Assembly: GCF_007725405.1 (NCBI RefSeq)
Contig: NZ_CP042163.1
Location: forward strand, 2,418,001-2,482,000
From: Shouchella miscanthi
GTDB lineage: Bacteria; Bacillota; Bacilli; Bacillales; Bacillaceae_D
Direction: 5' to 3'
Length of the DNA: 64,000 nucleotides
Of the stretch, positions 43,672 to 54,097 are shown in pieces. Numbering within the stretch: position 1 is the stretch's first letter; the number at the start of each line of letters is the position of its first letter. The notes below the pieces were generated by a model. That model was not told where the DNA came from. It ran no database searches and saw only the letters and a list, made by a program, of their open reading frames with translations. A program made the position numbers and the translations under genes.

Positions 43672-44665
43672 TACTTGAACCCCCATTGATGTCTACTTCC
43701 ATGTTTCGTGGCAAACGGTTTTCGCTCATCAGTTCAGAAACCGTCCCTACCAGTAAATTCTTCTCTTTTATCCCCTTTATCATCGCGTCGAGCCCTTGTG
43801 ATGATGACTCAGTTGGATGCATGAGTAACATTGATCCAGCTTCCATTTTCGGAACAACTCGATTGACCATTGAATGAACCTCAGGCTTCTTCCAATCAAT
43901 CGTATCAACCGTCCACATAATCGTATTCATACCGTGAGCATGGGCACGATCAACAACAAGCTGATTGTAATCACCACTGGGCGGGGCAAACCACTTAGGT
44001 GTTTCGTCTACTGTCGCTTTAATTACATCTGTTGTTTTTTCTAACTCTTCGTCTATTTTTTCTACACTTAGTTTACTCATTTGCGGGTGGGAATAAGCGT
44101 GACTCCCAATTTCGTGTCCCTCTTCTTTAATCATCATGGCTAATTGGGGATTTTTCTTTACCCACGAGCCATCTAAAAAGAACGTTGCGTGGACTTGGTG
44201 CTGACGAAGTGTTCGAAGCATATCAGGGATATACTCATTTCCCCAAGCTACATTAATGAGCATGGCAGTCATTGGTTTCTCTGATACTCCTCGATAAATT
44301 GGTGCAGGGTCTAAATCACTTAAATGGACCTCTGGCTTAGCATCTTTAAAAATAAGCATCGACTGGTTAAATGTGCCAGATTCTTTCATCTTATCATAGG
44401 ATTTTTCAACGTCAACCTCTAGTCCATTGTATCCAGGCATCGCCTTCCAAACCCGATCCATTTTCGCATTTATCGCCGGAATATTCACTTTATTAGCGTG
44501 TTCAAGAATGGCTTCGTAGAGTGGATCTTCAACAGCTTCAACCATCATAGACGCGTTTAATTTAACCGTTTCCACATATTGATTTGAAAACGGGTTCTGG
44601 ATTGCAACAAGAGCTAGTAAAACTACCGTAGAACAAAGGATAACATGTATAACTTTGTGCTTCAT
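43664..44665 (-). CDS. ylxY: YlxY, polysaccharide deacetylase-like exported protein
   Basis: A 333-residue NodB-fold protein with an N-terminal signal or anchor (VIHVILCSTVVLLALVAI). The usual TFDDG catalytic motif is replaced by INVAWGNEY, while the metal-type motif SHAYSHP and the FAPPSGDYN and LLMHPTE motifs remain. This altered first motif is shared by YlxY as far as I recall, so activity is uncertain. It acts outside the membrane, perhaps on spore or wall peptidoglycan. GGGAGGGG is close upstream of the ATG. Confidence 0.9.
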   Translation of the reverse strand: MKHKVIHVILCSTVVLLALVAIQNPFSNQYVETVKLNASMMVEAVEDPLYEAILEHANKVNIPAINAKMDRVWKAMPGYNGLEVDVEKSYDKMKESGTFNQSMLIFKDAKPEVHLSDLDPAPIYRGVSEKPMTAMLINVAWGNEYIPDMLRTLRQHQVHATFFLDGSWVKKNPQLAMMIKEEGHEIGSHAYSHPQMSKLSVEKIDEELEKTTDVIKATVDETPKWFAPPSGDYNQLVVDRAHAHGMNTIMWTVDTIDWKKPEVHSMVNRVVPKMEAGSMLLMHPTESSSQGLDAMIKGIKEKNLLVGTVSELMSENRLPRNMEVDINGGSSSD

Positions 44666-44742
44666 TTATTCCCCTCCCTAACCATAAAAAGCTTCTCTTA
44701 GCATGTCTATGTCTTATGAAGGGCAACTAGAATGAACAAACA

Positions 44743-44768
44743 AAAAAGACTAGGAATTTTCCTAGTCC
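44743..44768 (-). terminator. Terminator of pnp
   Basis: GACTAGGA pairs with TCCTAGTC and is followed by a six-T run on the minus strand. Confidence 0.88.
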
Positions 44769-44773
44769 ATCTA

Positions 44774-46924
44774 TTACGACTGCTCTTGTTCGTTAGATTG
44801 TTCTTCTTGCGTTTGATTTTCTTTCTCTTCTTTTTCACGCTGTTCCTTTAAAAGAACTTTGCGAGACAAGTTAACACGACCTTGATTATCAATCTCCGTT
44901 ACACGAACGTCAAGCTCATCACCTAATTTTAAGATGTCCTCAACCTTGTTTACTCGTTCTTCCGCAATTTGTGAAATGTGTAGTAAACCATCTTTGCCTT
45001 TGAAAATTTCAAGGAACGCACCGAATTTTTCAATTCGCTTTACTTTACCTGTGTACGTTTTTCCAACTTCAACTTCACGTACAAGGTCTTCAATGATTTG
45101 TTTTGCTTTTCGGTTCATCTCAGAGTCAAGGGAAGAAATATAAACCGTGCCATCTTGTTCGATGTCAATCTTTACATTTGTTTCTTCGATAATCTTGTTA
45201 ATGACTTTACCGCTTGGTCCAATGACATCACGAATCTTATCAGGGTTAATGGCTAATGTTAAAATTTTCGGCGCATAGTCCGAAAGTTCTTTACGCGGTT
45301 CTTGAATAGCCGTCAACATATTATCAAGAATTTTCAAGCGTCCTTGTTTTGCTTGATCAAGGGCTTGTTCAAGTACTTCTCGGTTTATACCAGAAATTTT
45401 AATATCCATTTGCAACGCAGTAATACCTGTCGCTGTTCCTGCTACTTTAAAGTCCATGTCACCTAAGGCATCTTCCATCCCTTGGATATCTGTCAGTACA
45501 GTCATATGGTCGCCTTGCTTCACGAGACCCATTGCAATACCTGCTACTGGGGCTTTAATTGGAACACCTGCATCCATCATTGCAAGGGTACTCGCACAAA
45601 TACTTGCTTGAGACGTTGAACCGTTTGATTCAAGCACTTCTGATACAAGACGGATCGTGTAAGGAAACTCTTGCTCCGAAGGAATAACTTGCTCAAGCGC
45701 TCGTTCACCTAACGCACCGTGACCAATTTCACGACGTCCTGGAGCACGAATGGGACCTGTTTCACCAACGCTAAATTGAGGGAAATTATAATGGTGCATA
45801 AATCGCTTCGTTTCTTCAATGCCAAGGCCGTCCAAAATCTGAACATCTCCTAGTGCACCTAAAGTACAAATACTTAACGCTTGAGTTTGTCCACGTGTAA
45901 ACAAGCCTGAACCATGTGTACGTGGCAGCATATGAATCTGTGAATCAAGTGGGCGAATTTCGTCTACACCACGGCCATCAGGACGAACCTTATCAACGGT
46001 AATAAGACGACGAACTTCTTCTTTTACAAACATTTGTAAAATGCCTTTGACTTCACTTACTTCAACTGTTTCGTCTTCTTCATAACGCTCTACTTGTGCT
46101 TTGATGACAGCATCAATCGCATCTTGACGAGCGTGCTTTTCTTCCACACGAACAGCTTCTTTAATTTGTGCCTCTACGGTTTCTCTAAGGGCATTTTCCA
46201 GCTCAGCATCAAATGTTTTTAATTTCAGCTCGCTTTTTTCTTTTCCGCATGCTTCCACAATTTTTTCTTGGAACGCAATCATTTCTTTAATATTTTCATG
46301 ACCAGCTAGAATTGCTTCTAACATCACTTCTTCAGGTACTTCTTTCGCACCTGCTTCAACCATATTGATGGCTTCTTTTGTACCAGCAACAATTAGTTCA
46401 ATATCACTCTCTGCCAATTGAGCAGGAGTAGGGTTCATAATAAATTCGCCATTAATACGACCTACCGTTACCCCAGCAATTGGGCCACCAAAAGGAATAT
46501 CTGAAACAGACAAAGCTAGAGAAGAACCAATCATTGCAGCCATTTCTGACGATGCGCTTTGATCAGAACTCATGACGATGCTAATGACTTGTACTTCATT
46601 TCGAAACCCATCAGGGAATAATGGACGAATCGGACGATCAATTAAACGACTTGTTAAAATCGCTTGTTCACTTGGACGCCCTTCACGTTTAATAAACCCT
46701 CCTGGTATTTTTCCTGCTGCATATAAACGTTCTTCATAATTGACCGTTAGTGGAAAGAATGGTAGATCTTTAGGTTCCTTCGACGCTGTTGCTGTCGATA
46801 AAACCGCAGTCTCACCATAACGGACAAGAACTGCACCATTTGCTTGTTTTGCGAGTTGACCAACTTCAACGCTGAATGTACGTCCAGCCCAGTTGATTGT
46901 AAACTCGTGACGTTCTTGATCCAT
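44774..46924 (-). CDS. pnp: Polyribonucleotide nucleotidyltransferase (PNPase)
   Basis: A phosphorolytic 3'-5' exoribonuclease, a trimeric ring in the degradosome. Two RNase PH domains flank a helical linker; the second has the phosphate-site [12 protein letters not shown]-like segment ([10 protein letters not shown]) and [13 protein letters not shown] domain ([15 protein letters not shown]) and an S1 domain follow, then an acidic tail rich in E and Q. 716 residues against 705 in B. subtilis. GAGAGGAG precedes the chosen ATG at MDQERHEF; an in-frame upstream start would add 13 residues. Confidence 0.98.
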   Translation of the reverse strand: MDQERHEFTINWAGRTFSVEVGQLAKQANGAVLVRYGETAVLSTATASKEPKDLPFFPLTVNYEERLYAAGKIPGGFIKREGRPSEQAILTSRLIDRPIRPLFPDGFRNEVQVISIVMSSDQSASSEMAAMIGSSLALSVSDIPFGGPIAGVTVGRINGEFIMNPTPAQLAESDIELIVAGTKEAINMVEAGAKEVPEEVMLEAILAGHENIKEMIAFQEKIVEACGKEKSELKLKTFDAELENALRETVEAQIKEAVRVEEKHARQDAIDAVIKAQVERYEEDETVEVSEVKGILQMFVKEEVRRLITVDKVRPDGRGVDEIRPLDSQIHMLPRTHGSGLFTRGQTQALSICTLGALGDVQILDGLGIEETKRFMHHYNFPQFSVGETGPIRAPGRREIGHGALGERALEQVIPSEQEFPYTIRLVSEVLESNGSTSQASICASTLAMMDAGVPIKAPVAGIAMGLVKQGDHMTVLTDIQGMEDALGDMDFKVAGTATGITALQMDIKISGINREVLEQALDQAKQGRLKILDNMLTAIQEPRKELSDYAPKILTLAINPDKIRDVIGPSGKVINKIIEETNVKIDIEQDGTVYISSLDSEMNRKAKQIIEDLVREVEVGKTYTGKVKRIEKFGAFLEIFKGKDGLLHISQIAEERVNKVEDILKLGDELDVRVTEIDNQGRVNLSRKVLLKEQREKEEKENQTQEEQSNEQEQS

Positions 46925-46990
46925 GTATGTGTACTCCTCTCGTACATCTAAAAAAATTCTCATTCTTTATTATGACCGAAACAGCGTAAG

Positions 46991-47019
46991 TTTAAAAGAG
47001 CGAATTACAGCTGTTTCAA
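46991..47019 (-). promoter_or_regulatory. Candidate sigma-A promoter of pnp
   Basis: TTGAAA (47014-47019) and TTTAAA (46991-46996), spaced 17. A second -10 candidate CATAAT lies at 46969-46974. An inverted repeat GAAACAGC/GCTGTTTC (46978-46985 and 47010-47017) embraces the core promoter. Confidence 0.35.
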
Positions 47020-47052
47020 TGTTTTTTAGATTCCATTGTTTTTCACATGAAG

Positions 47053-47080
47053 AAAAAAGCGGGAGAACATCCCCCGCTTT
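47053..47080 (-). terminator. Terminator of rpsO
   Basis: AAAGCGGG pairs with CCCGCTTT around a 9-base loop; a T run follows on the minus strand, 8 bases after the rpsO stop. Confidence 0.88.
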
Positions 47081-47088
47081 TACAAACC

Positions 47089-47358
47089 TTATCGACGTAA
47101 GCCAAGTTTGTCAACTAAGTTACGGTAACGCGTAACATCTTTTTTACGCAAATACGTTAACAAATTACGACGTTGTCCAACCATTTTCAAAAGACCGCGA
47201 CGTGAGTGGTGATCTTTCTTGTGTGTACGTAAATGATCGTTTAATGAATTAATTTGCTCTGTTAAAATCGCCACTTGAACTTCTGGAGAACCAGTGTCCG
47301 TGTCGTGTGTTTTGAAGTCTGCAATTAGTTCATTTTTACGCTCTTGTGTTAAAGCCAT
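47089..47358 (-). CDS. rpsO: 30S ribosomal protein S15
   Basis: An 89-residue primary 16S rRNA-binding protein ([44 protein letters not shown]). AAGGAGGTG gives the ATG chosen; reading further upstream in frame is leader RNA, not protein. It sits between ribF and pnp, the standard order. Confidence 0.99.
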   Translation of the reverse strand: MALTQERKNELIADFKTHDTDTGSPEVQVAILTEQINSLNDHLRTHKKDHHSRRGLLKMVGQRRNLLTYLRKKDVTRYRNLVDKLGLRR

Positions 47359-47456
47359 TAGAGCCACCTCCTTGTAATGTAACCCTAGTTTCCGAGCAAA
47401 CGTTGGTGAATCGTTTTGCCAAGAAGCGGGCTGTCCTCTGAAAACTTCAGTGAACA
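47359..47456 (-). promoter_or_regulatory. rpsO 5' leader, possible S15 autoregulatory site
   Basis: A leader of about 98 bases separates the promoter from the rpsO start. S15 represses its own mRNA by binding leader structure in Geobacillus and other bacteria. Short GC-rich segments here could form a junction, but I did not derive a specific fold. Confidence 0.3.
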
Positions 47457-47462
47457 TTAGTT

Positions 47463-47491
47463 ATTATAGACGGTTGCTTGTTAAAATGCAA
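47463..47491 (-). promoter_or_regulatory. Predicted sigma-A promoter of rpsO
   Basis: A perfect TATAAT (47463-47468) with TTGCAT (47486-47491) 17 bases upstream. Confidence 0.65.
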
Positions 47492-47496
47492 GTGTC

Positions 47497-48453
47497 TTAG
47501 TGTATGTTCTCCTCAAGCCATCGTAAACTCGTTTCTTGATCACGGGTGAGCTGAGCTTTGATTTCATCAATACCGTTAAACTTTTGTTCTGCTCGAATCC
47601 ACTTAAGGAACTCAACTTCAACAATTTCTCCGTATATGTCCTCGGCAAAATGAAAGAGGTTTACTTCCACACTTGGTTCTGGTAAATTGTCTACAAAAGT
47701 TGGTTTGTAGCCAACATTAGCCATCCCCGTATACTTGTTTCCCTTTACATAGAAAGCAACAACATATACACCCGTTTTCGGTATATGATAGCGCTCAGCA
47801 GCACTTACGTTTGCAGTCGGGAAACCGAGTAAACGCCCTCTCGCATCTCCATGGATAACCTCGCCTTTTACTTTGTACGGATAGCCAAGAAGAAACGATG
47901 CTCTTTGAACATCACCTTCCTCTAATTCTTGGCGAATGCGTGTCGATGAAATCTTTTCGTCTTCATCGGTTACTTTGTCAATAATACTATACGTGAAGCG
48001 CTCTTTCGCATAGTCGCCAAGCTGCTCCATCGTTCCTGCACCTTTTACACCGTATGTAAAATCAAACCCTGCAACGACATGCTCAACATGAAGGGACACA
48101 ATAAAGTCATCGACAAATTGTTGTGGTGTTAACTTAGAAAATGATGGCGTGAAACGCACCGCATAAATCCGGTCAACACCAAGCGCTTTTAAACGTTCAA
48201 TCTTTGAATCAAAAGGGGTTAAATAGCGCATAGGTACTTCTGGTTTACCAAGAACCTCTTTAGGATGGGGGAAGAACGTCATCACCGCTGCTTCAATCCC
48301 TCTTGCGCTTGCTTCATCTATTGCTTTTTTTATAACGGTTTGGTGCCCTTTATGGACACCATCAAAATAACCAATCGCCAAAACAGTACGAGCGGCTTCT
48401 TTCGTCCACTCCTGTTTGTCCATATGATCTAAATCAATTTTTATAAGCTTCAT
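47497..48453 (-). CDS. ribF: Bifunctional riboflavin kinase/FAD synthetase
   Basis: Converts riboflavin to FMN and then FAD. The N-terminal adenylyltransferase domain has IGYFDGVHKGHQ (27-38) and STRIRQELEEGD; the C-terminal kinase domain has GRLLGFPTAN and GMANVGYKPTF. 318 residues. In B. subtilis this protein is RibC. GGAGGG precedes the ATG; truB is 12 bases upstream. Confidence 0.97.
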   Translation of the reverse strand: MKLIKIDLDHMDKQEWTKEAARTVLAIGYFDGVHKGHQTVIKKAIDEASARGIEAAVMTFFPHPKEVLGKPEVPMRYLTPFDSKIERLKALGVDRIYAVRFTPSFSKLTPQQFVDDFIVSLHVEHVVAGFDFTYGVKGAGTMEQLGDYAKERFTYSIIDKVTDEDEKISSTRIRQELEEGDVQRASFLLGYPYKVKGEVIHGDARGRLLGFPTANVSAAERYHIPKTGVYVVAFYVKGNKYTGMANVGYKPTFVDNLPEPSVEVNLFHFAEDIYGEIVEVEFLKWIRAEQKFNGIDEIKAQLTRDQETSLRWLEENIH

Positions 48454-48465
48454 TCCATGACCCTC

Positions 48466-49383
48466 CTAAAGTCCTGCTGCCTGAGAGAAAAGCTTTTCTG
48501 GCTTCATCAAGCCTTCTTTTGTCGGGTGAGGTTGATAAAGCGCAAGACATTCTCCATCCTCATTATAAAATAAAAAGCGCGTGTCTCCAAAAATTTGGTC
48601 TTCGTTCGCTAAGACAGCACCATTTTTTATTCGTTGTTCGAGAGCTCGGTCAGCCGTTCTTTTCGGAAAATTTGTCAATGCATGATCAAACGGATACAGT
48701 TTCTCGTACCGTTCTTCTAGCGACAGCTCCTCCAACGTATCAAATGTAATGGTGTTGGCCAGCTCAAATGAGCCAGAAGCCGTCCTAGTAAGAGAAGACA
48801 TATGAGAGGGGAAACCCAGGGCAGCACCTATATCCACTGCTAACGTTCGGACATAGGTGCCTTTGCTGCAGCGCACATCAAAAGAAAAACGTTGCGTGTC
48901 TTCTTTCGCTTCTTCTACATTGGTTAAAGTTAATTGATGAATGTTCACTTGCCGCGTTGGTCTGTCTACTTCAATACCTTTCCTTGCATATTCATACAAT
49001 CTTTTCCCATTCACTTTAACAGCTGAATAGTAAGGAGGTGTCTGCATGATAGCACCTCGAAATTGCGCGAGAACTGCTTCAATCTGGTCACTAGAGACAG
49101 ATTGAAGAACAGGAAGCCGTTCTACTACTTCTCCATAAGCATCCTCAGTAGTCGTCGTAAATCCTAATGTGACATCGCCAGTATAGGTCTTATCGAAGTC
49201 AGACATATACTCAGCCACTTTCGTCGCTTTGCCAATACAAATTGGCAGCACGCCATCAACTTCTGGGTCAAGAGTCCCAGTGTGTCCAACTTTCTTTGTT
49301 TTGTACAACCGACGAATACGATTTACACAGTCGTGGGACGTCATCCCTCTTGGTTTATACAAAGCTACTATTCCTGCATCCAT
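48466..49383 (-). CDS. truB: tRNA pseudouridine(55) synthase TruB
   Basis: Makes pseudouridine 55 in the T loop of tRNAs. The catalytic Asp is in GHTGTLDPEVDGVL, with KPRGMTSHDCV and RCSKGTYVRTLA as supporting motifs. 305 residues. The start at MDAGIVALYKPRG is backed by AAAGGAA 8 bases upstream; an in-frame GTG six codons earlier is less likely. The gap to rbfA holds a terminator-like hairpin. Confidence 0.97.
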   Translation of the reverse strand: MDAGIVALYKPRGMTSHDCVNRIRRLYKTKKVGHTGTLDPEVDGVLPICIGKATKVAEYMSDFDKTYTGDVTLGFTTTTEDAYGEVVERLPVLQSVSSDQIEAVLAQFRGAIMQTPPYYSAVKVNGKRLYEYARKGIEVDRPTRQVNIHQLTLTNVEEAKEDTQRFSFDVRCSKGTYVRTLAVDIGAALGFPSHMSSLTRTASGSFELANTITFDTLEELSLEERYEKLYPFDHALTNFPKRTADRALEQRIKNGAVLANEDQIFGDTRFLFYNEDGECLALYQPHPTKEGLMKPEKLFSQAAGL

Positions 49384-49412
49384 CAAAACGATTCCTTTCA
49401 CTTAACGTTATG

Positions 49413-49452
49413 TAAAAAATGAGGATAGCAATGTTTGCCACCCTCACTTTTT
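49413..49452 (-). terminator. Terminator-like hairpin between rbfA and truB
   Basis: GTGAGG...CCTCAT with an inner GGC/GCT pairing and a six-T run on the minus strand; the plus strand also ends in Ts. It would attenuate the nusA-infB operon ahead of truB-ribF. Confidence 0.65.
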
Positions 49453-49809
49453 TTACTGACTTTCGTTTTCGCTTTTCACTTCTCGTAAAAGCGACTCAAT
49501 TCGATTACCGTATTGAATTGACTCATCAATTGAGAAACTTAGCTCCGGGGTTTTTCGAAGACGAATTCTTTTTCCGATCTCGGAACGAATGAATCCTTTT
49601 GCCTTTTCTAAACCAGCGAGAGTCGCTTTTTGTTCTTCTTCGTTCCCAAGAACGGTAATAAACGCCGTTGCTTGTTGAAGATCTCCGGTTACATCCACAC
49701 CTGTAATGGTCACAAATTTTACCCGTGGATCTTTAATTTCACGTAGAAGAATGTCGCTAAGTTCTTTCTTCATTTGTTCGCCAACTCGTTCAGCACGATT
49801 GTTCGCCAT
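49453..49809 (-). CDS. rbfA: Ribosome-binding factor A
   Basis: A 118-residue KH-like factor for 30S maturation at the 5' end of 16S r[22 protein letters not shown] and [19 protein letters not shown] are diagnostic. GAGGTGA precedes the ATG at MANNRAE. A hairpin ATCGAACC/GGTTCGAT (49839-49859) lies in the 83-base gap after ylxP. Confidence 0.97.
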   Translation of the reverse strand: MANNRAERVGEQMKKELSDILLREIKDPRVKFVTITGVDVTGDLQQATAFITVLGNEEEQKATLAGLEKAKGFIRSEIGKRIRLRKTPELSFSIDESIQYGNRIESLLREVKSENESQ

Positions 49810-49892
49810 GACTTTCACCTCTATCTATCTGACTATTCATCGAACCCATTTGGTTCGATCTACTCTCATGGAGTGCCCTTTTTTAGGACAGA

Positions 49893-50174
49893 TTAAACCC
49901 ATTCCCAGTCGGTTAAAGTACGCTCTGCCTCACCATGTCGATCAAGAAGATCGAGCGCTTTTTGTAGTTCGGTTTCGACGCTTTGTCTAGATGAACCGAC
50001 TGCAGCGATAGTTAGCTCTGCTCGCTGCCATACATTTTGGTGGTCAGTTTCAGCTACACTAACATTTAATCGTTGCCGCATTCTCGTTACAATGCTTTTA
50101 ACAACAGATCGTTTATCCTTTAAAGACTGCGCCATAAAGATAAAGCATTCACAACGGACAACCGCAACGTGCAT
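49893..50174 (-). CDS. ylxP: YlxP, DUF503 protein
   Basis: A 93-residue ferredoxin-like protein (SLKDKRSVVKSIVTRMRQR, AETDHQNVWQRAELTIAAV) of the DUF503 family, always between infB and rbfA in Bacillus; a role in ribosome assembly is suggested by context only. The ATG overlaps the infB stop by one base (TAATG). Confidence 0.93.
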   Translation of the reverse strand: MHVAVVRCECFIFMAQSLKDKRSVVKSIVTRMRQRLNVSVAETDHQNVWQRAELTIAAVGSSRQSVETELQKALDLLDRHGEAERTLTDWEWV

Positions 50175-52357
50175 TAGCGCTTAACTTCTTCCATCACATA
50201 GGCTTCAATAATATCGCCTTCTTTAATGTCGTTAAACTTCTCAAGAGTAATACCACACTCGTACCCTGCAGCAACCTCTTTCGCATCATCTTTAAAACGT
50301 TTTAATGCGTTCAGTTCACCTTCATAGACAACAATTCCGTCACGGATTAAGCGAACAGCTGAGTTACGCGTGATTTTTCCTTCGGTTACGTACGAACCTG
50401 CAATTGTACCGATTTTCGATACTTTGAACGTTGTACGAACCTCTACCTGACCAATGACTTTTTCTTCAAACTCAGGATCAAGTGCGCCTTTCATCGCTTG
50501 CTCAATTTCATCTATTGCGTTATAGATAACACGGTGTAGACGAATATCTACATTTTCAGCTTCAGCTACACGCTTCGCATTCACATCTGGACGAACATTA
50601 AATCCAATGACAATAGCATTTGATGCAGAAGCTAAAATAATATCGGACTCTGTAATGGCGCCAGCACCTGTGTGAATAATATTTACTTTTACACCAGCGA
50701 CATCAATTTTTTCCAGTGATCCTTTCATTGCTTCAACCGAACCTTGAACATCCGCTTTAATAATGACGTTAATATCTTTAATATCCCCTTGCTGGATTTG
50801 ATTAAAGAGATCATCTAAGCTAACTTTGGATGTTTCAGACAAGTTTTGCTCACGGTAACGAGCCATTAAGCCTTCACCAACTTGGCGCGCTTTCTTCTCG
50901 TCTTTAAAGGCTTGGAAACGATCGCCTGCTTGTGGAACTTCATTTAAGCCCGTTATTTCAACTGGTGCAGACGGACCAACCGTTTTCACACGGCGACCAA
51001 GATCATTTACCAATGCTCGGACACGACCGAATGTGCTACCCACAACAACCGCATCTCCAACGTTTAACGTACCACTTTGAACAAGAAGTGTTGCAACAGG
51101 GCCACGACCTTTGTCAAGCTGTGCTTCTACAACAGTACCTGTAGCAAGCTTATCAGGATTTGCTTTTAGCTCTTCTACCTCAGAAACAAGTAGAATCATT
51201 TCAATCAGCTCGTCAATGCCGTCTCCATTCAATGCGGATACGTTAACAAAAATAGTATCCCCGCCCCACGCTTCAGGAACAAGTTCATACTCTGTTAATT
51301 CTTGCATAACACGGTCTGGATTGGCAGTTTCTTTATCCATTTTGTTGACAGCGATAATAATTGGCACTTCTGCCGCTTTCGCATGGCTAATCGCTTCTTT
51401 TGTTTGAGGCATGACACCGTCATCAGCTGCTACAACAATAATAGCGATATCCGTTACTTGCGCACCACGTGCACGCATCGTCGTAAATGCAGCGTGTCCA
51501 GGTGTATCTAAGAACGTAATCTTTTTATTGTTTTGCTCAATTTGATACGCTCCGATGTGCTGCGTAATACCGCCAGCCTCACCTGCTGTTACTTTTGTGT
51601 TACGAATAGAGTCAAGCAACGTTGTTTTCCCGTGGTCGACGTGACCCATAATCGTTACGACTGGCGGGCGCTCTTGCAATTCTTCTTCTTTATCTTCGCT
51701 ATCATAAAGCTCAATATCAAGCTCATCCACAAATACTTCTTCTTCCACTGCTACGCCGTAGTCAGCAGCAAGTAGCTCGATTGTATCTTTATCGAGTTCT
51801 TGATTAATCGTCGCCATTACACCAAGCTTCATTAGTTTTTTAATCAATTCAGATGCTTCACGGTGGAGTTTCGCTGCAAGTTCACTTACGCTTAAGCTAC
51901 CTGAAATCATAATTTTTTCAGGTAAAGGCATTTGTTGGTGATTTGGACGGTTTTGTGGTCCGCCACGCTTCTTCCCACGACCTTGATTGCGTCGGTTGTT
52001 ATTTCCAGGTCTTCCTTGAGTGCGGTTTCCGCCACCACCAGGACGATTCCCTTGAGTGCGGTTATTTGGACCACGGTTTCCACCTTGAGTCGCATTGCCT
52101 TGCTTTTGCGCGCCTCGTTGTTCTTGGCCTGCTGGTTTCTTATCGTTCGGTCGATCATCTGTTTTTTTGTTCATACTTTTTTGATCTCCATTTCCTCCAG
52201 AAGCCTGTACTTGTAGGTTGGCTTTCTTTAATGTCTCCTCTTCCACAGTCGACATATGGTTTGACACAGTTTCACCCATCGCTTTTAGCTTTTCGATTAA
52301 TTGTTTGCTTTGAACATTATTTGCTTTTGCGTATTCATGAATTCGCATTTTTGACAT
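50174..52357 (-). CDS. infB: Translation initiation factor IF-2
   Basis: A GTPase that places fMet-tRNA on the 30S subunit. The N-terminal IF2_N motif ([21 protein letters not shown]) is followed by a low-complexity Gly/Asn/Arg/Gln linker (about residues 60-140). A second IF2_N and the G domain ([24 protein letters not shown]) follow, then domains II-IV. 727 residues. The ATG chosen lies 6 bases after GGAGGT; the ATG two codons earlier directly abuts it. Confidence 0.98.
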   Translation of the reverse strand: MSKMRIHEYAKANNVQSKQLIEKLKAMGETVSNHMSTVEEETLKKANLQVQASGGNGDQKSMNKKTDDRPNDKKPAGQEQRGAQKQGNATQGGNRGPNNRTQGNRPGGGGNRTQGRPGNNNRRNQGRGKKRGGPQNRPNHQQMPLPEKIMISGSLSVSELAAKLHREASELIKKLMKLGVMATINQELDKDTIELLAADYGVAVEEEVFVDELDIELYDSEDKEEELQERPPVVTIMGHVDHGKTTLLDSIRNTKVTAGEAGGITQHIGAYQIEQNNKKITFLDTPGHAAFTTMRARGAQVTDIAIIVVAADDGVMPQTKEAISHAKAAEVPIIIAVNKMDKETANPDRVMQELTEYELVPEAWGGDTIFVNVSALNGDGIDELIEMILLVSEVEELKANPDKLATGTVVEAQLDKGRGPVATLLVQSGTLNVGDAVVVGSTFGRVRALVNDLGRRVKTVGPSAPVEITGLNEVPQAGDRFQAFKDEKKARQVGEGLMARYREQNLSETSKVSLDDLFNQIQQGDIKDINVIIKADVQGSVEAMKGSLEKIDVAGVKVNIIHTGAGAITESDIILASASNAIVIGFNVRPDVNAKRVAEAENVDIRLHRVIYNAIDEIEQAMKGALDPEFEEKVIGQVEVRTTFKVSKIGTIAGSYVTEGKITRNSAVRLIRDGIVVYEGELNALKRFKDDAKEVAAGYECGITLEKFNDIKEGDIIEAYVMEEVKR

Positions 52358-52370
52358 ATACATACCTCCA

Positions 52371-52679
52371 TTATTGGTTCAGTAATGCAGCAATTTTCTT
52401 AGCAAACCCTTTACTTCGTATGCCTATTACAACACGTGCTTCTTTCCCTATTGCAGAACCGAGTTCGTAACGATCACTAACGGCAAAAAGGGGAACATGA
52501 TAATAGCTACATTTATCTCGCACTTTTTTTGCTGTATTTTCACTTGCATCACTAGCTAGTAATACAAGCGCTACATTCTTTTTGCGGACTGCTTCTAACG
52601 TTAATTCTTCTCCTGTTACAAGCTCCCCTGCACGCATACAAAGCCCGAGTAATGATAAATAGTGTTGGTTAGGGTTCAT
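52371..52679 (-). CDS. ylxQ: YlxQ, L7Ae-family RNA-binding protein
   Basis: A 102-residue L7Ae/L30e-fold K-turn-binding protein ([34 protein letters not shown]). It is encoded between rnpM and infB in all Bacillus nusA operons. Its ATG overlaps the rnpM stop. Confidence 0.93.
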   Translation of the reverse strand: MNPNQHYLSLLGLCMRAGELVTGEELTLEAVRKKNVALVLLASDASENTAKKVRDKCSYYHVPLFAVSDRYELGSAIGKEARVVIGIRSKGFAKKIAALLNQ

Positions 52680-52951
52680 TTCTTTTTAACCTTCTTTAAG
52701 TCAGTTAAAAGCTGATCATACACTTCAGCCGTTACGTTCACTTGTAAGTGTCGTGTCAAACTATTTCTTTTTTTCGCCAGCTCAAATACATCTTCATCGT
52801 GTGATAAGTAGGCTCCTCGACCGTTCTTTTTACCAGTCGGGTCTAGCTCTACAGTTCCTTCAGGTGTTCGGACAATTCGAATCAGTTCACCTTTAGGCTT
52901 CATTTCGTTTGTGACGATACATTTTCTAAGCGGTATTTTTCGTTGCTTCAT
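52676..52951 (-). CDS. rnpM: RNase P modulator RnpM (YlxR)
   Basis: A 91-residue YlxR-family protein (KIPLRKCIVTNEMKPKGELIR, DPTGKKNGRGAYLS) recently assigned as an RNA-binding modulator of RNase P in B. subtilis. It follows nusA by 21 bases. Confidence 0.93.
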   Translation of the reverse strand: MKQRKIPLRKCIVTNEMKPKGELIRIVRTPEGTVELDPTGKKNGRGAYLSHDEDVFELAKKRNSLTRHLQVNVTAEVYDQLLTDLKKVKKK

Positions 52952-52972
52952 CTTGACCCCCGCCTTATTCGA

Positions 52973-54070
52973 TTAATCTAGCTCTTGTTCAAGAAGATCT
53001 TCATCTAGGGTTTCCTCAGCGTCAAGTAGTCCTAACTCTCTAGCTTCTGTTTCGTTTTTGATATCGATTTTCCAACCGGTTAATTTGGCTGCTAAACGCG
53101 CATTTTGACCACGTTTTCCGATTGCTAGAGAAAGCTGATAATCAGGTACGATGACTTGAGTCATTTTCTCCTCTTCGTTTACATTCACACGCATAACTTT
53201 CGCTGGGCTTAGAGCGTTTGCGATGTAAACAACTGGATCTTCAGACCATTCAACAATATCAATTTTTTCACCTTTAAGTTCGTCCACAATGGTTTGAACA
53301 CGTTGGCCTCTTTGTCCAACACATGCACCAACAGAATCGACTTCAGGGTTTTCAGAATGAACAGCAATCTTTGAACGATCACCAGCTTCTCGTGATACGG
53401 ATTTAATTTCAACGGTTCCGTCGTAAATTTCCGGTACTTCTAGTTCAAATAATCGCTTTAATAAACCAGGATGAGTACGGGAAATTAAAATTTGTGGTCC
53501 TTTTGTTGTTTTTTCGACTTTCGTAATATAAGCCTTAATACGATCATTATGGCGGTATACTTCGTTTGGCATTTGTTCTGTTAATGGTAATAGTGCTTCT
53601 ACTTTACCGAGATCAACATAAATAAAGCGGTGATCTTGCCTTTGCACAATTCCATTCATAATGTCTTCTTCACGATCAATAAAGTCTGAATAAATAATGC
53701 CACGCTCTGCTTCACGCACACGCTGCGTTACAACTTGCTTTGCCGTTTGGGCTGCAATTCGGCCAAAGTCTTTCGGCGTGACTTCGATTTCGACAACGTC
53801 GTCTACTTCAAAGTTTTGATTAATCCCTTGTGCTTCTTCCTCTGAAATTTCTAGTCTTTTATCAAACACTTCTTCGACAACGACTTTACGTGCAAACACG
53901 CGGATGCTTCCGTTCGTACGGTTCACATCAACGCGAACGTTTTGTGCTTGCCCGAAATTCCGTTTATAACCAGAAATAAGTGCTGCTTCAATCGCTTCTA
54001 TGATGACTTCCTTTTTTATCCCTTTGTCAGCTTCAAGGGTTGTTAAAGCTTCCATAAATTCGCTATTCAT
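52973..54070 (-). CDS. nusA: Transcription termination/antitermination factor NusA
   Basis: Binds RNA polymerase and RNA to control pausing and termination. The N-terminal domain (EALTTLEADKGIKKEVIIEAIEAAL), S1 domain and two KH domains (VGACVGQRGQRVQ and LAIGKRGQNARLAAKLTGW) are in order, with a short acidic tail. 365 residues. AAGGAGGTG precedes the ATG at MNSEFMEAL. Confidence 0.98.
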   Translation of the reverse strand: MNSEFMEALTTLEADKGIKKEVIIEAIEAALISGYKRNFGQAQNVRVDVNRTNGSIRVFARKVVVEEVFDKRLEISEEEAQGINQNFEVDDVVEIEVTPKDFGRIAAQTAKQVVTQRVREAERGIIYSDFIDREEDIMNGIVQRQDHRFIYVDLGKVEALLPLTEQMPNEVYRHNDRIKAYITKVEKTTKGPQILISRTHPGLLKRLFELEVPEIYDGTVEIKSVSREAGDRSKIAVHSENPEVDSVGACVGQRGQRVQTIVDELKGEKIDIVEWSEDPVVYIANALSPAKVMRVNVNEEEKMTQVIVPDYQLSLAIGKRGQNARLAAKLTGWKIDIKNETEARELGLLDAEETLDEDLLEQELD

Positions 54071-54097
54071 GGAAAGCACCTCCTTCGTTTTCTTAAC

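Noticed and set aside
51943-52470. 175-codon plus-strand open frame opposite infB/ylxQ
   Set aside because: It is antisense to the IF-2 linker and ylxQ, has low-complexity composition from the repeat-rich linker, and no supporting family or ribosome site.
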